Part shown: piece by piece, positions 1 to 8,913 of the stretch | How positions within the stretch are numbered: position 1 is the stretch's first letter | How the letters are laid out: each line of letters begins with the position of its first letter | DNA from: Paenibacillus sp. MAEPY2 | Lineage (GTDB): Bacteria > Bacillota > Bacilli > Paenibacillales > Paenibacillaceae | NCBI RefSeq assembly: GCF_000499205.1 | Contig: NZ_AWUK01000013.1 | Coordinates: 248,001 to 312,000 of the forward strand | DNA: 64,000 bases | Direction of reading: 5' to 3' | Notes under the pieces: model-generated | Database searches by the model: none | What the model saw: the letters and a program-made list of their open reading frames with translations, nothing else | What the model was told of the DNA's origin: nothing | Made by a program: the position numbers and the translations under genes

Positions 1-1004
1 CCTTCGAGGTTTTTATCTTTTTCCTTAATCATGCTGGTACGCCGTGCGTAGTCATTCATCACACGTGTATAAGCTGCTCTGAATCCGGTCTCATGTGTAC
101 CGCCGCCCCTGGTGGGAATCGAGTTCACGAATGACGCCAGCGTTTCCGTATAACCCGCGTTATACTGGATCGCCACTTCGACCTCAATGTCATCCTTCTC
201 CGCATAGAAGTGAATGACATCATGCAGCACATCTTTATTTTCGTTAAGAAAAGCAACAAACTGGCTTGCTCCGCCTTCGTACATGTACTCATCCTGATTG
301 CCTGAACGTTCGTCCTTGAGCACAATTCTCAGACCTGAATTCAGAAAAGCAATCTCCTGAAGACGTTCTGCCAGTGTATCATAATTCAATTGAATGCCGT
401 TCTGAAACACCCGAATATCCGGTTTAAACGTAACTTTAGTTCCCGTCCGATTGGTATTGCCCAATACTTCGAGACCAGACACCGGTTCTCCGACATGCTC
501 AACGCCTTTTTTGTCCTGCCAATACTCGAATCGTTGACGATGAATCTTGCCATCACGGAAAATCTCGACTTCAAGCCATTCGGACAATGCGTTCGTAACT
601 GACGCACCTACACCGTGCAAACCGCCTGATTTTTTGTATCCTGATCCACCGAACTTTCCGCCTGCGTGCAAAATCGTAAACACGACCTGGGGAGTAGGAA
701 TCCCTGTTTTATGTATACCTGTCGGAATTCCCCTTCCGTTATCCTGAACCGTAATAGAACCGTCCTTATGCAGCGTGATATCGATTTTGGAGCAGAATTT
801 GGCGAGATGTTCGTCGACAGCGTTGTCCACGATTTCCCATACCAAATGATGTAGACCCGAAGCACTGGTGCTGCCGATGTACATTCCCGGCCGTTTCCGT
901 ACCGCTACCAGTCCTTCAAGTACTTGAATGTCGTCCGCGTCGTAGCCTGAAGACCCTTGTCCTCCGCCTGTCGAACCTGCCGACATATCGATTTGCTCGA
1001 CCAT
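1..1004 (-). CDS. parE: DNA topoisomerase IV subunit B, N-terminal part (runs off the window)
   Basis: This is the ATPase subunit of topoisomerase IV, which decatenates daughter chromosomes together with ParC. About 334 codons are visible before the window edge. The GHKL ATPase fold is clear: an N-box with EIVDNAVDEH near residues 57-66, DNGRGIP near 88-94, and the glycine-rich lid HAGGKFGGSGY followed by SGGLHGVGAS. The GGSGY form of the lid fits ParE better than GyrB, which usually reads GGGGY. ATG at 1004 follows an AGAAGGGGGA ribosome site; an overlapping ATG at 1008 is out of frame. A glycine/serine-rich stretch of about 20 residues precedes the conserved core. The C-terminal Toprim half and any parC lie outside the window, so ParE versus GyrB rests on the lid motif. 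Confidence 0.9.
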   Translation of the reverse strand, partial: MVEQIDMSAGSTGGGQGSSGYDADDIQVLEGLVAVRKRPGMYIGSTSASGLHHLVWEIVDNAVDEHLAKFCSKIDITLHKDGSITVQDNGRGIPTGIHKTGIPTPQVVFTILHAGGKFGGSGYKKSGGLHGVGASVTNALSEWLEVEIFRDGKIHRQRFEYWQDKKGVEHVGEPVSGLEVLGNTNRTGTKVTFKPDIRVFQNGIQLNYDTLAERLQEIAFLNSGLRIVLKDERSGNQDEYMYEGGASQFVAFLNENKDVLHDVIHFYAEKDDIEVEVAIQYNAGYTETLASFVNSIPTRGGGTHETGFRAAYTRVMNDYARRTSMIKEKDKNLE

Positions 1005-1080
1005 TCATGCTCCCCCTTCTTAACTTGCAACTAAAAAAATGCCTAAAATGCAAACAGATGTTTTCTTATCCTTGTCCATT

Positions 1081-2079
1081 TTAATTCAAGATATCCCGTT
1101 TCGTAAAGACAATGAATGACACAAAGAGTGAAGCAATGCCCCAAACACTAAGCACAATAAGGGAAAAACCCAAATTCATCCCTTCAATTGGTGGCAAACC
1201 GCCCGACAAATAATTCGGAAGTTCGAGGTTAACCATGAACAAATATTTGGCTGACTGCCAGGAAGCGGCCATACTGGTGAGAATCGTTCCTGCGATGAGT
1301 GCTGCCATCATAATGACAATACTTGCAGCTGTACTTCGCACTAATACAGAGACCATGAATGCAAGCATCGCCACAATTATACTGACGAACCAGATCAATC
1401 CGGCCTGCATCAGCATATATAGCCACTGGTCCACAGCATGGACTGCTGACATATCGACATCTGTACCCACAACCTTGAATCCGGTAAAGATCGGCATGCC
1501 GAAGCCTTTGTATCCGAACACTGCTCCCGAGATGACATAACAGATAATATACGCCGACACCACAATAATCGACACGAACATGATCAGCGTTATGAGTTTG
1601 CTCAGTAACACTTTCCAACGTTTGACCGGACGGGTCAGAAGCATTTTGATTGTACCTGTGGTTCGCTCACCGGATACCAGATCCGAAGCAATTGCCATTA
1701 TGAGCAGCGGGATAAACAGTCCGACAGCGTTATTCATGAATTCCCGTGTAAACGTTACACCACCAGGCTCCTTCGGATTGATGTCATTCTCCAGATAGTA
1801 TTGCATTTGCTGGATGTACACCGTCCTGTACTTTTTGTATTCTTCAGGTACCCGGTCACTGCCAAGCGAGTTCTGATTATCTGTAATGGCCTGCTGCAGC
1901 TCAAGCCGCCAGTCGCCGCCAAACTTGTCACGATTATTTTCCGCAGATTTCATCTGGGCATACGTAAACATCGGGACCAACACCGCGAGAACGATAAAAA
2001 TAATATAAAGACGTTTTTTCTTCACCATCTTGATCGTTTCGTTTCGGATCAGCGGCATGATATTACTCAATGGATTCAC
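1081..2079 (-). CDS. ABC-2 type transporter permease
   Basis: Membrane subunit of an ABC exporter, partner of the ATPase encoded just upstream. An N-terminal transmembrane segment (about residues 23-42, RLYIIFIVLAVLVPMF) is followed by a roughly 80-residue extracytoplasmic loop and five further hydrophobic segments. The SGERTTGTIKMLLTRPVKR stretch is typical of the ABC-2 family (bacitracin/antibiotic/multidrug-type exporters). It overlaps the ATPase gene by 17 nt, which indicates translational coupling. The start is uncertain. The longest frame uses GTG at 2079. TTG at 2070 is better spaced from the AGAAGGTG ribosome site, and ATG at 2058 lies just after the ATPase stop. The substrate cannot be told from sequence. 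Confidence 0.85.
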   Translation of the reverse strand: MNPLSNIMPLIRNETIKMVKKKRLYIIFIVLAVLVPMFTYAQMKSAENNRDKFGGDWRLELQQAITDNQNSLGSDRVPEEYKKYRTVYIQQMQYYLENDINPKEPGGVTFTREFMNNAVGLFIPLLIMAIASDLVSGERTTGTIKMLLTRPVKRWKVLLSKLITLIMFVSIIVVSAYIICYVISGAVFGYKGFGMPIFTGFKVVGTDVDMSAVHAVDQWLYMLMQAGLIWFVSIIVAMLAFMVSVLVRSTAASIVIMMAALIAGTILTSMAASWQSAKYLFMVNLELPNYLSGGLPPIEGMNLGFSLIVLSVWGIASLFVSFIVFTKRDILN

Positions 2080-3028
2080 CTTCTGTCATTTTTAAGAATA
2101 GCTGTTCCAGTGTTGGCTGAATCCGCTGTACGCCTTCAACCTGAATTCCGGCTTGTACCATCTGCTGTACCAAGGCCGGAATTCGATCCTCATGCATTTC
2201 CGCAACGACAGCGTTCGAACCAAGTCCTGCAACAATGGTATCATCCATGACGTCTGCAGGACGATCCACCAGCGAAATGCCTGCCTCCAGCAGCATTTTT
2301 TTGCCTGCCTCCAACGGAGTAATATGCCATATTGCCAATTTGGAGTGATCTTCAATCAGTTCATTAACGCCACCAACAGTGAGTACCCGCCCTGCACTAA
2401 TAATCGCCACTCTGTCACAGAGAAGCTGAATTTCGCTGAGCAAATGACTGCTGACGAATACAGCCATGCCTTCACTTGCAAGCTGTTTGATAAAGATACG
2501 AAGTTCCTTAATTCCTTTCGGATCAAGTCCGTTCGTCGGTTCATCCAGAATCAGCAGCCGCGGGCGCCCAAGCAATGCCTGTGCAATGCCAAGCCGTTGA
2601 CGCATCCCCAGAGAGTAGGTCCTTACTTTATCATGAATCCGCTGATCGAGGCGTACAATATCCACTACTTCCTGAATACGGTCATTATCCACCCCGGGCT
2701 GCATACGGGCAAAATGCTCAAGATTCTCCCATCCAGTCAAATAGGTGTACACTTCCGGGTTTTCAACAATGGAACCGACGTATTTCAAGGCTCGTTCAGG
2801 ATCACGATTGACATCATAACCACAGACTTGAATTTTGCCTTCCGTTGGTTTAATCAGATCGACTAACATTCGAATGGTTGTTGTTTTCCCGGCCCCATTG
2901 GGACCCAGAAAACCGAAAATTTCGCCTGGTTTAACGTCAAACGTAACATCCTTAATGATCCACTTGCGTCCAATTTTTTTCTTCAGATGCTGCACGGACA
3001 ATACGGGATCAGCCTGTTCTTGTGCCAT
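2063..3028 (-). CDS. ABC transporter ATP-binding protein
   Basis: Cytoplasmic ATPase of the ABC-2 exporter. Motifs appear in the expected order: Walker A GPNGAGKTT near residue 43, Q-loop region around the VENPEVYTYLTGWENL stretch, signature YSLGMRQRLGIAQALL near 140, Walker B LLILDEPTNGLDP, and the switch histidine in VFVSSHLLSEIQ. The signature reads YSLGM rather than LSGGQ, which is common in this drug/bacteriocin-export subfamily. The C-terminal 90 residues form the accessory domain typical of CcmA/BcrA-type ATPases. The start codon directly follows the stop of the SGNH hydrolase gene and the 3' end overlaps the permease gene, so the three genes form one operon. Confidence 0.93.
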   Translation of the reverse strand: MAQEQADPVLSVQHLKKKIGRKWIIKDVTFDVKPGEIFGFLGPNGAGKTTTIRMLVDLIKPTEGKIQVCGYDVNRDPERALKYVGSIVENPEVYTYLTGWENLEHFARMQPGVDNDRIQEVVDIVRLDQRIHDKVRTYSLGMRQRLGIAQALLGRPRLLILDEPTNGLDPKGIKELRIFIKQLASEGMAVFVSSHLLSEIQLLCDRVAIISAGRVLTVGGVNELIEDHSKLAIWHITPLEAGKKMLLEAGISLVDRPADVMDDTIVAGLGSNAVVAEMHEDRIPALVQQMVQAGIQVEGVQRIQPTLEQLFLKMTEGESIE

Positions 3029-3895
3029 TTATTTTCCGCTCCCTTCTGCTGGAGTCTCTGCCTGATATTCCTGTGCAATCCGAACCGCAATTTGCTCGTA
3101 GCCTTCTCCATTGGGATGAAAATGATCTGATGACAGATACTGTCCCAGATGATTTTCAAACAGATCAAATGTAGGTACGAGTGTCATCTTGTCCTCGTTG
3201 TTCAGAACCTGCATTGCAGCATCGTTCCATGCAGCTACAACTGCATTTCCCGGCTCTTTGAGTTCTTTCACATCACTAAACGGATTGTATAGCCCTATGT
3301 AGGCAATCTGTGCATCAGGATTAATTTCTTTTACTTTCTTCAGAATCTCCTGCAAACGCTTTGACGTCTCGGGTAATGCCGCTACAAGTGTTTCTGCCGT
3401 TGGCACGTCTTCTCCCTGTAGAACTTGTCCTCCCTGGAATAGATCATTGGCTCCAATCGACAACAGAATAAAGTTGGATTGTTGTAAGACATAACGTACG
3501 CCCTGTTCATCCAGCTTGTTCAACAATGCGTCTGTTCTCAAACCGTTCACACCCAAATTGTTCAACACCTGTACATCGTATCCCTGATCCTTGAGCAAAT
3601 TTCCTGCCCTTCTTACAAAACCAAGCCCCTCATCATCCCCCGTACCTCGTGCCAGGGAATCGCCGATCACAGCCATTCGAATTTTACCGTCATTCACCGC
3701 AGGCGTTGATTCCCCGCTTTCCTTGGCAGGAGTTGTCGTCTGCTGTCCTGTACCTAACTGCGCATCTCCCTTAGGGAAAATGACATCTTTTATGGCGTAG
3801 CCAAATCCGAATAACAGAAGCAATGTAGTCAGTATGGACACTGTACTGATTGTTCTCCAGATCCATGGCGCCGAATCAAGATTTCTTTTTTTCAT
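3029..3895 (-). CDS. membrane-anchored SGNH/GDSL-family hydrolase
   Basis: Probable esterase or lipase of the SGNH superfamily, held outside the cytoplasmic membrane. A transmembrane anchor spans about residues 15-36 and is followed by a Thr/Pro/Glu-rich spacer. The catalytic domain carries block I GDSLARGTGDD (Ser near residue 80), block III SIGANDLFQ, and block V SSDHFHPNGEGYE with the Asp/His pair. It is the first gene of the operon with the ABC-2 ATPase and permease, so the hydrolase may process an exported or envelope lipid or ester; that link is inference. The true substrate is unknown. ATG at 3895 follows a GGAGATG-type ribosome site. Confidence 0.85.
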   Translation of the reverse strand: MKKRNLDSAPWIWRTISTVSILTTLLLLFGFGYAIKDVIFPKGDAQLGTGQQTTTPAKESGESTPAVNDGKIRMAVIGDSLARGTGDDEGLGFVRRAGNLLKDQGYDVQVLNNLGVNGLRTDALLNKLDEQGVRYVLQQSNFILLSIGANDLFQGGQVLQGEDVPTAETLVAALPETSKRLQEILKKVKEINPDAQIAYIGLYNPFSDVKELKEPGNAVVAAWNDAAMQVLNNEDKMTLVPTFDLFENHLGQYLSSDHFHPNGEGYEQIAVRIAQEYQAETPAEGSGK

Positions 3896-4052
3896 TCATC
3901 ACATCTCCGCTCATGTACACCTGGCCGGGTACTTAAAATTGATTATGATTTCACATTAAGATGACGCGTTTTCTAAATAACATAAATGTTCTGTCGCTAA
4001 TTTGCAAATTTTGCCGATATATAAGCAGATTTCGTTATCAAATAAGCTTTTA

Positions 4053-4098
4053 CAAAAAAAAAGCTATGTCACGCACAGCTTCAAGCTGCGGTGACATA
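4053..4098 (-). terminator. intrinsic terminator of the CAP-domain gene
   Basis: A strong inverted repeat (outer arms TATGTCAC/GTGACATA, inner arms around AGCTT/AAGCT) lies about 40 nt after the stop codon at 4140. On the minus strand it is followed by an unbroken T tract (plus-strand A run 4053-4062). Confidence 0.85.
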
Positions 4099-4139
4099 AC
4101 CTTTTAGAATTAAAGCAGATTAATCTTCAATATAATTCA

Positions 4140-4931
4140 TTAGTTGCCGGTAAATTCTTGAGCCCAATATCCGTTATAGTATCCAACACCGATTTTCGTA
4201 AAGTTTTTGCTCAGGATATTCGCACGGTGACCTTCACTATTCATCCAGGCTGTTACAACCTCTTGAGGTGTTTTTTGCCCTTTTGCAATATTCTCACCAG
4301 CATAGCTGTAAGTTACTCCGAATTGTTTCATCATGTCAAACGGAGAACCATAGGTCGGTGATTGGTGATCAAAATAATTGTTGTTACTCATATCTTTAGC
4401 TTTGGCTAAAGCCACTTTGTCCAAAAGAGCATCGGAAGCCAATGCGCTTAAGCCTGCTTTGGAACGTTCAGCGTTCACTAGTTTTACGACCTGAGCTGCA
4501 AAATCCGATTTTGTGCTCTCACTGCCACTGTTGCCTGTATTACCTGTAGTTGTCCCAGTGCCAGTATTCGAAGGATCTTTGGCTGGTGTAGTTGCCGGTT
4601 TCTCTTCTTGCGTTGGTTTTGCTGGCGTTACCGGTTTTGCAGGTGTTGTCGGTTGAGCAGGTTTAGTTGTTTGATCAGGCTGTGTTGCAGGCTTCTCTAC
4701 TGTTGTTTGCCCTTCGCCATTGGATACAGTGTAACCATTATCTTTGAGCCATTGTTCAATGTACGCTTTTAAGCTTTCCGCACTCGTAATTTTATACGTT
4801 GTCGTTTTAGTAGTAGTTTTATATGATGCATCTGCAGCAGAAGCGGAAGCAGGGAGCATAACCCCTACGGCAAGTACGGCTGTCAGACTGCTAGTTACGA
4901 CGGTTTTCATCCATTTCTTCTTCAAATTCAT
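4140..4931 (-). CDS. secreted CAP (SCP/PR1) domain protein
   Basis: Exported protein of the CAP/YkwD family; biochemical role not established. A signal peptide occupies about residues 1-32 (KKKWMKTVV, hydrophobic core, ASASAADA cleavage region). Next comes a short N-terminal segment resembling a spore-coat/CAP lead-in (YKITSAESLKAYIEQWLKDN). A long low-complexity Pro/Thr/Lys/Gln linker spans about residues 75-140. The CAP domain fills about residues 143-263, with VNAERSKAGLSAL, the conserved YFDHQSP histidine, and GENIAKG followed by AWMNSEGHRANIL. The gene is monocistronic, with its own terminator downstream and a roughly 360-nt gap upstream. Confidence 0.88.
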   Translation of the reverse strand: MNLKKKWMKTVVTSSLTAVLAVGVMLPASASAADASYKTTTKTTTYKITSAESLKAYIEQWLKDNGYTVSNGEGQTTVEKPATQPDQTTKPAQPTTPAKPVTPAKPTQEEKPATTPAKDPSNTGTGTTTGNTGNSGSESTKSDFAAQVVKLVNAERSKAGLSALASDALLDKVALAKAKDMSNNNYFDHQSPTYGSPFDMMKQFGVTYSYAGENIAKGQKTPQEVVTAWMNSEGHRANILSKNFTKIGVGYYNGYWAQEFTGN

Positions 4932-5166
4932 TCATCTCCTTAGGAATTAGTTATGACAACTTTGTAATTAATACTCTTGGAGTATATCAATTCACAAGTA
5001 GATTGGGAACCCATAAATTATGGAAAAGTAACTTTTTTGTCATTTTTGCAATCTGTTTCAAGTGAGGGTGGACGGTTTAAAGTTCATTGCGCCATATTCT
5101 GCAATCTGCTCTTAAAACGCTGGCACATCAGCAAAAATTCCAACCCTAAGTCTTAAAATGCGGCAT

Positions 5167-5207
5167 AAAAAAATGGCATCCGGACAAAAAAAGCTCGCCG
5201 AATGCCA
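5167..5207 (-). terminator. intrinsic terminator after the purT-GNAT operon
   Basis: Stem TGGCATTCGG/CCGGATGCCA on the minus strand is followed by seven T residues (plus-strand A run 5167-5173). It is about 85 nt past the stop of the acetyltransferase gene. The rest of the gap 4932-5290 holds the CAP-gene leader and promoter area, a tandem repeat, and nothing else I can recognise. Confidence 0.8.
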
Positions 5208-5217
5208 CTTATCTTCT

Positions 5218-5251
5218 ATTTATCATTCACCACAATTTATCATTCACCACA
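5218..5251. repeat. perfect 17-bp tandem duplication
   Basis: Two adjacent identical 17-bp units (5218-5234 and 5235-5251, core TTATCATTCACCACA) lie between the acetyltransferase stop and its terminator. It is most likely a slippage duplication; no function is evident. Confidence 0.7.
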
Positions 5252-5290
5252 CCAAAAACGTGAAGATCGGGATATAATAAAACTCTTTTT

Positions 5291-5749
5291 CTATAGAAGG
5301 ACTTTACTGAAACGATAGCCTCTCTTCTGGAAACCAATATGCTCGTAGAAAGAATAGGTTGTTGAAGTCACTTCACGGTTCGCTCCGGTGACAAACAATT
5401 GTTTCCCACCTTGCTGTCTGCCCCAATCCTCGGCACGAGCCATCAGACGACGGCCAATTCCGCCCCCACGATATTCCTGCCCTACAATCAAGGACGTAAT
5501 TTGGGCGGCAGGTTCCGGATAGGCATGACTTTGCACACATTGCAAGCCAATCACACCAATAATTTGTTCATCCACTTCGGCAACAAGCATGCACGCGTTT
5601 GGATTGCTTTCCAAACATTCAATGCGCTCTTTCATGACATTGGCTGTTGTGGGATAGCTGACCTCTCGCATCAGTCCCGTTACCGCTTCAGCATCTCGCA
5701 GCTCACACTCTCGGATCATCAGTACAGGGGCCTCAACATTATTGGACAT
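5291..5749 (-). CDS. GNAT-family N-acetyltransferase
   Basis: Small 152-residue GNAT acetyltransferase. The acetyl-CoA pyrophosphate-binding motif is visible as [20 protein letters not shown] around residues 92-111, preceded by beta-strand 4 ([11 protein letters not shown]) and followed by the [29 protein letters not shown] tail in which Y-x-x-x-GF closes the fold. The acceptor substrate is unknown. ATG at 5749 follows a GGAGGTAAATC ribosome site and overlaps the 3' end of purT by 11 nt, so the two genes are cotranscribed and probably translationally coupled. The [11 protein letters not shown] form is common among uncharacterised Paenibacillus/Bacillus acetyltransferases. Confidence 0.88.
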   Translation of the reverse strand: MSNNVEAPVLMIRECELRDAEAVTGLMREVSYPTTANVMKERIECLESNPNACMLVAEVDEQIIGVIGLQCVQSHAYPEPAAQITSLIVGQEYRGGGIGRRLMARAEDWGRQQGGKQLFVTGANREVTSTTYSFYEHIGFQKRGYRFSKVLL

Positions 5750-6926
5750 GATTTACCTCCACTTTCAGCATATTAGCGGCTTGTACCGCTGTTTTACGAG
5801 CTTCTTCCACATCTTGGCCGGCACTTAATGCTACGGCCATTCGGCGTCCCACTTTGGTCTCAGGTTTGCCAAATACACGAACCTGAGTACGAGGAAGCGC
5901 CAGTGCTTCTTCAATCCCGCCTACAGTAAAGTCAGATATTTCATCATTAGCCTTCAGCGTTGCTGAAGCTCCCGGTGTCAGTAAATGTACACCTGTAACC
6001 GGAAAACCAAGAATTGCACGCACATGCAGCGCAAACTCGGAACTATCTTGCGTTACCATAGTAACCATGCCTGTATCATGCGGACGAGGCGATACCTCGC
6101 TGAACACGACCCCATCTGATGTCAGGAATAATTCAACCCCAAACAGTCCATAACCACCGAGTTCATCCGTAACAGACTTGGCAATATGACAAGCTTGCTC
6201 CCATTGCTCCGGTGTCATCGCATGAGGCTGCCACGATTCGACATAATCCCCATCTTTCTGAATGTGACCGATCGGAGGACAAAATACAGTCCCTGAGACA
6301 GATCTAACAGTGAGCAGCGTAATTTCGCTGTCAAACTTCACAAAGCTTTCCACAATGACACGTACGGATTTGCCGCGTGCTCCCGAAAGAGCAATGTTCC
6401 AGCATTCCTCTACGTCATCCGATGTGCGGCATACACTCTGCCCTTTACCGGAAGAACTCATTAGCGGTTTGATGACGCATGGTGTACCCAATTCACGAAC
6501 AGCTTCCTGAAGTTGTTCCAGGTTGTCTGCAAAAAGATAGGCCGCTGTCGGAAGGTTCAATTGTTCGGCTGCCAGACGGCGGATGCCTTCGCGATCCATC
6601 GTTAAACGGGCAGCACGGGCCGTAGGAACGACACAAAATCCTTCTTCCTCAAGCTCGAGTAAAGCTTCTGTTGCGATTGCTTCAATCTCAGGTACGATGT
6701 AATGAGGTTGTTCCTTTCGGATCAATTGTTTCAGAGCTTCGGCATTTAACATGTCGATGCAGTAAGACCGATGCGCAACCTGCATGGCAGGTGCGTTTTC
6801 GTAACGATCAACAGCGATCGTCTCTACTCCCAGTCGTTGGGCCTCAATAACGACCTCTTTTCCCAATTCTCCGCTGCCCAGTAGCAGCATTTTTTTGGCT
6901 TGAGCCGAAAATGGAGCACCCCACAT
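5739..6926 (-). CDS. purT: formate-dependent phosphoribosylglycinamide formyltransferase
   Basis: PurT adds a formyl group to GAR using formate and ATP, the folate-independent route for the third step of purine synthesis. The protein is a 395-residue ATP-grasp enzyme. It has an N-terminal [21 protein letters not shown] segment and the ATP-grasp core [17 protein letters not shown] near residue 150. The metal-binding [27 protein letters not shown] follows near 265-290. Length and motif order match the E. coli enzyme. It is cotranscribed with a GNAT gene and separated from other purine genes in this window. No purine riboswitch is visible upstream. Confidence 0.95.
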   Translation of the reverse strand: MWGAPFSAQAKKMLLLGSGELGKEVVIEAQRLGVETIAVDRYENAPAMQVAHRSYCIDMLNAEALKQLIRKEQPHYIVPEIEAIATEALLELEEEGFCVVPTARAARLTMDREGIRRLAAEQLNLPTAAYLFADNLEQLQEAVRELGTPCVIKPLMSSSGKGQSVCRTSDDVEECWNIALSGARGKSVRVIVESFVKFDSEITLLTVRSVSGTVFCPPIGHIQKDGDYVESWQPHAMTPEQWEQACHIAKSVTDELGGYGLFGVELFLTSDGVVFSEVSPRPHDTGMVTMVTQDSSEFALHVRAILGFPVTGVHLLTPGASATLKANDEISDFTVGGIEEALALPRTQVRVFGKPETKVGRRMAVALSAGQDVEEARKTAVQAANMLKVEVNHVQ

Positions 6927-7062
6927 GTTCTTTCCAATCCTCCCAAAGAGAAATCTTCTATATCTATCTCTCTATTTTCGGGGTTTTGGTTAAAGAATGC
7001 AAGAGTGCTCCCTATTTTTCTTGTGAATTTTACAAGATTTTTTGTGTTTTTTCGATCAATTT

Positions 7063-8913
7063 TTACAAAAATCTGTATTGAGCTTCTATTAATCCATTAT
7101 AAACTCCTTGTTTCTGGATAAGTTGCTCATGGTTTCCTTCTTCCTTGATTTCACCATGATCCAGCACGATAATGTTATCCGCATTTCGAATCGTGGACAG
7201 ACGGTGGGCTACCATAAAGGAAGTTCTTCCTTTCAGCAGCACCTTCAAAGCCTCCTGAATTTTGAGCTCCGTCTCGGTATCGATACTGGCAGTCGCTTCA
7301 TCCAAAATCAAGATTCGAGGGTCAGCCAGCAAAGCACGGGCAAAGGATAACAACTGCCGTTGTCCCATGGATAATACATTCCCCCGCTCTTCGACTTCCG
7401 TATCGTATCCAGCCGGCAGCTTCATAATAAATTCATGGGCATTAACAGCCTTCGCAGCTTCTTCCACTTCTTCATTGGTTGCATCCAGACGTCCAAAACG
7501 AATATTATCGCGAATTGTGCCAGAGAAGATAAACGTATCCTGCAACACAATACTGATCTGACTGCGCAGACTTTCAACCGTTACATCCCTTACATCCTGA
7601 CCATCAATGGTAAGACGTCCGCCAGAGATGTCATAGAATCGGCTGATGAGATTGATAATGGTACTTTTACCGGAACCCGTATGACCTACAAGTGCAATCG
7701 ATTGTCCGGCACCTGCAGCGAAACTGATTCCCTTCAGCGCCTGTCTGCCCTTCTCATATTCAAACACGACATTGTCGAATACAATATCCCCTTTAATAGA
7801 AGCAAGCGGTTTGGCTCCAGGTTTATCTGCAATACTCGGCTCCTCATCCATAAATTCGAAAATCCGTTCAGAGGAAGCCATGGCAACGAGCAACTGATTG
7901 TACATCTGTCCCAGACGGTTAATCGGGTCCCAGAAGTTGCCGACATAGTTGGCAAAAGCTACGAGCAAACCGATCGTCAGCTGCCCTTCTTGAATCAGGT
8001 AAGCACCGAACCAGAACAGGATTAACGTTCCGAAGCCGCCCGTAATTTCAATCAGAGGGCCGAAGCCTTGGTTCATGGCCGATGCTCTATCCCATGATTT
8101 TTTGCTCGACAGATTCATGTTGTCAAAATACTTCATGTTTTCTTTTTCCTGCGTATAAGCCTGAGTCACGCGAATCCCCTGAATGGATTCATTCAAATGG
8201 GAATTAATGCGTGAGTTCTTCATACGTACATCCTGCCAGGCACGGCGGATCAGCACACGCAGTTTGGTCGAAATGATAAACATGAGCGGAACGGTAATGA
8301 TGACCGCCAGACCCAGTTTCCAGTTGATCAGCAGCAAAATGACGATAATCCCCAACAGCTGCACACAGTCAATCATGACGTTGACCGCACCGTTGGTGAA
8401 CAGATCCTGCAGGGAGTTGATATCATTAGTGACACGCACCAGCACTGAACCCGCAGGTCTTTTGTCAAAGAAGTTAAAGGACAGCTTCTGGATATGTTTG
8501 AACAAATCTGAACGAAGATCATAAATGACCCGTTGCCCGATAATGTTCGTAAATTTGATTCGGTACGTATTGGCTGCCCACTGGATCAGGTATAACACAA
8601 GCACTGAACCAGCAATAATATAGAGCATCGTCAAGCTTGGCAGCCCCGTTGCAGGTGCAATTGCTCTGTCTATCGCCAAACTGATCAAAAATGGAACGGA
8701 TAATTTCGTGAGGGTACCCAATATCATCATTAGAATAATAAGTGGCAAGAGTTGTCTTGCATAAGGTTTCATGTACGAGAACAAACGTCCGAACTCACGC
8801 CAGTTAAACGGTTTTTCAATTATTTCGTCGTCCTGATATACAAAACGTTCATTCATTTTCTTGTCAGAGGTCTCTTGGACCTCACGCCTATCGGCTACCG
8901 TTTCGGCACTCAT
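7063..8913 (-). CDS. ABC exporter half-transporter, subunit with canonical catalytic glutamate
   Basis: Type IV ABC exporter subunit (six-helix domain fused to an ATPase) that should pair with the product of the overlapping upstream gene to form a heterodimer. Residues about 50-340 form the membrane domain. The nucleotide-binding domain has Walker A GHTGSGKST (about residue 400), Q-loop SIVLQDTFIFSG, signature LSMGQRQLLSFARALL, Walker B ILILDEATASID and H-loop VAHRLST. The signature is LSMGQ instead of LSGGQ, while the Walker B glutamate is intact. ATG at 8913 overlaps the upstream stop codon (ATGA). Relatives in Bacillus include the YfiB/YfiC, YknU/YknV and BmrC/BmrD pairs; substrate unknown, likely a drug or lipid. 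Confidence 0.92.
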   Translation of the reverse strand: MSAETVADRREVQETSDKKMNERFVYQDDEIIEKPFNWREFGRLFSYMKPYARQLLPLIILMMILGTLTKLSVPFLISLAIDRAIAPATGLPSLTMLYIIAGSVLVLYLIQWAANTYRIKFTNIIGQRVIYDLRSDLFKHIQKLSFNFFDKRPAGSVLVRVTNDINSLQDLFTNGAVNVMIDCVQLLGIIVILLLINWKLGLAVIITVPLMFIISTKLRVLIRRAWQDVRMKNSRINSHLNESIQGIRVTQAYTQEKENMKYFDNMNLSSKKSWDRASAMNQGFGPLIEITGGFGTLILFWFGAYLIQEGQLTIGLLVAFANYVGNFWDPINRLGQMYNQLLVAMASSERIFEFMDEEPSIADKPGAKPLASIKGDIVFDNVVFEYEKGRQALKGISFAAGAGQSIALVGHTGSGKSTIINLISRFYDISGGRLTIDGQDVRDVTVESLRSQISIVLQDTFIFSGTIRDNIRFGRLDATNEEVEEAAKAVNAHEFIMKLPAGYDTEVEERGNVLSMGQRQLLSFARALLADPRILILDEATASIDTETELKIQEALKVLLKGRTSFMVAHRLSTIRNADNIIVLDHGEIKEEGNHEQLIQKQGVYNGLIEAQYRFL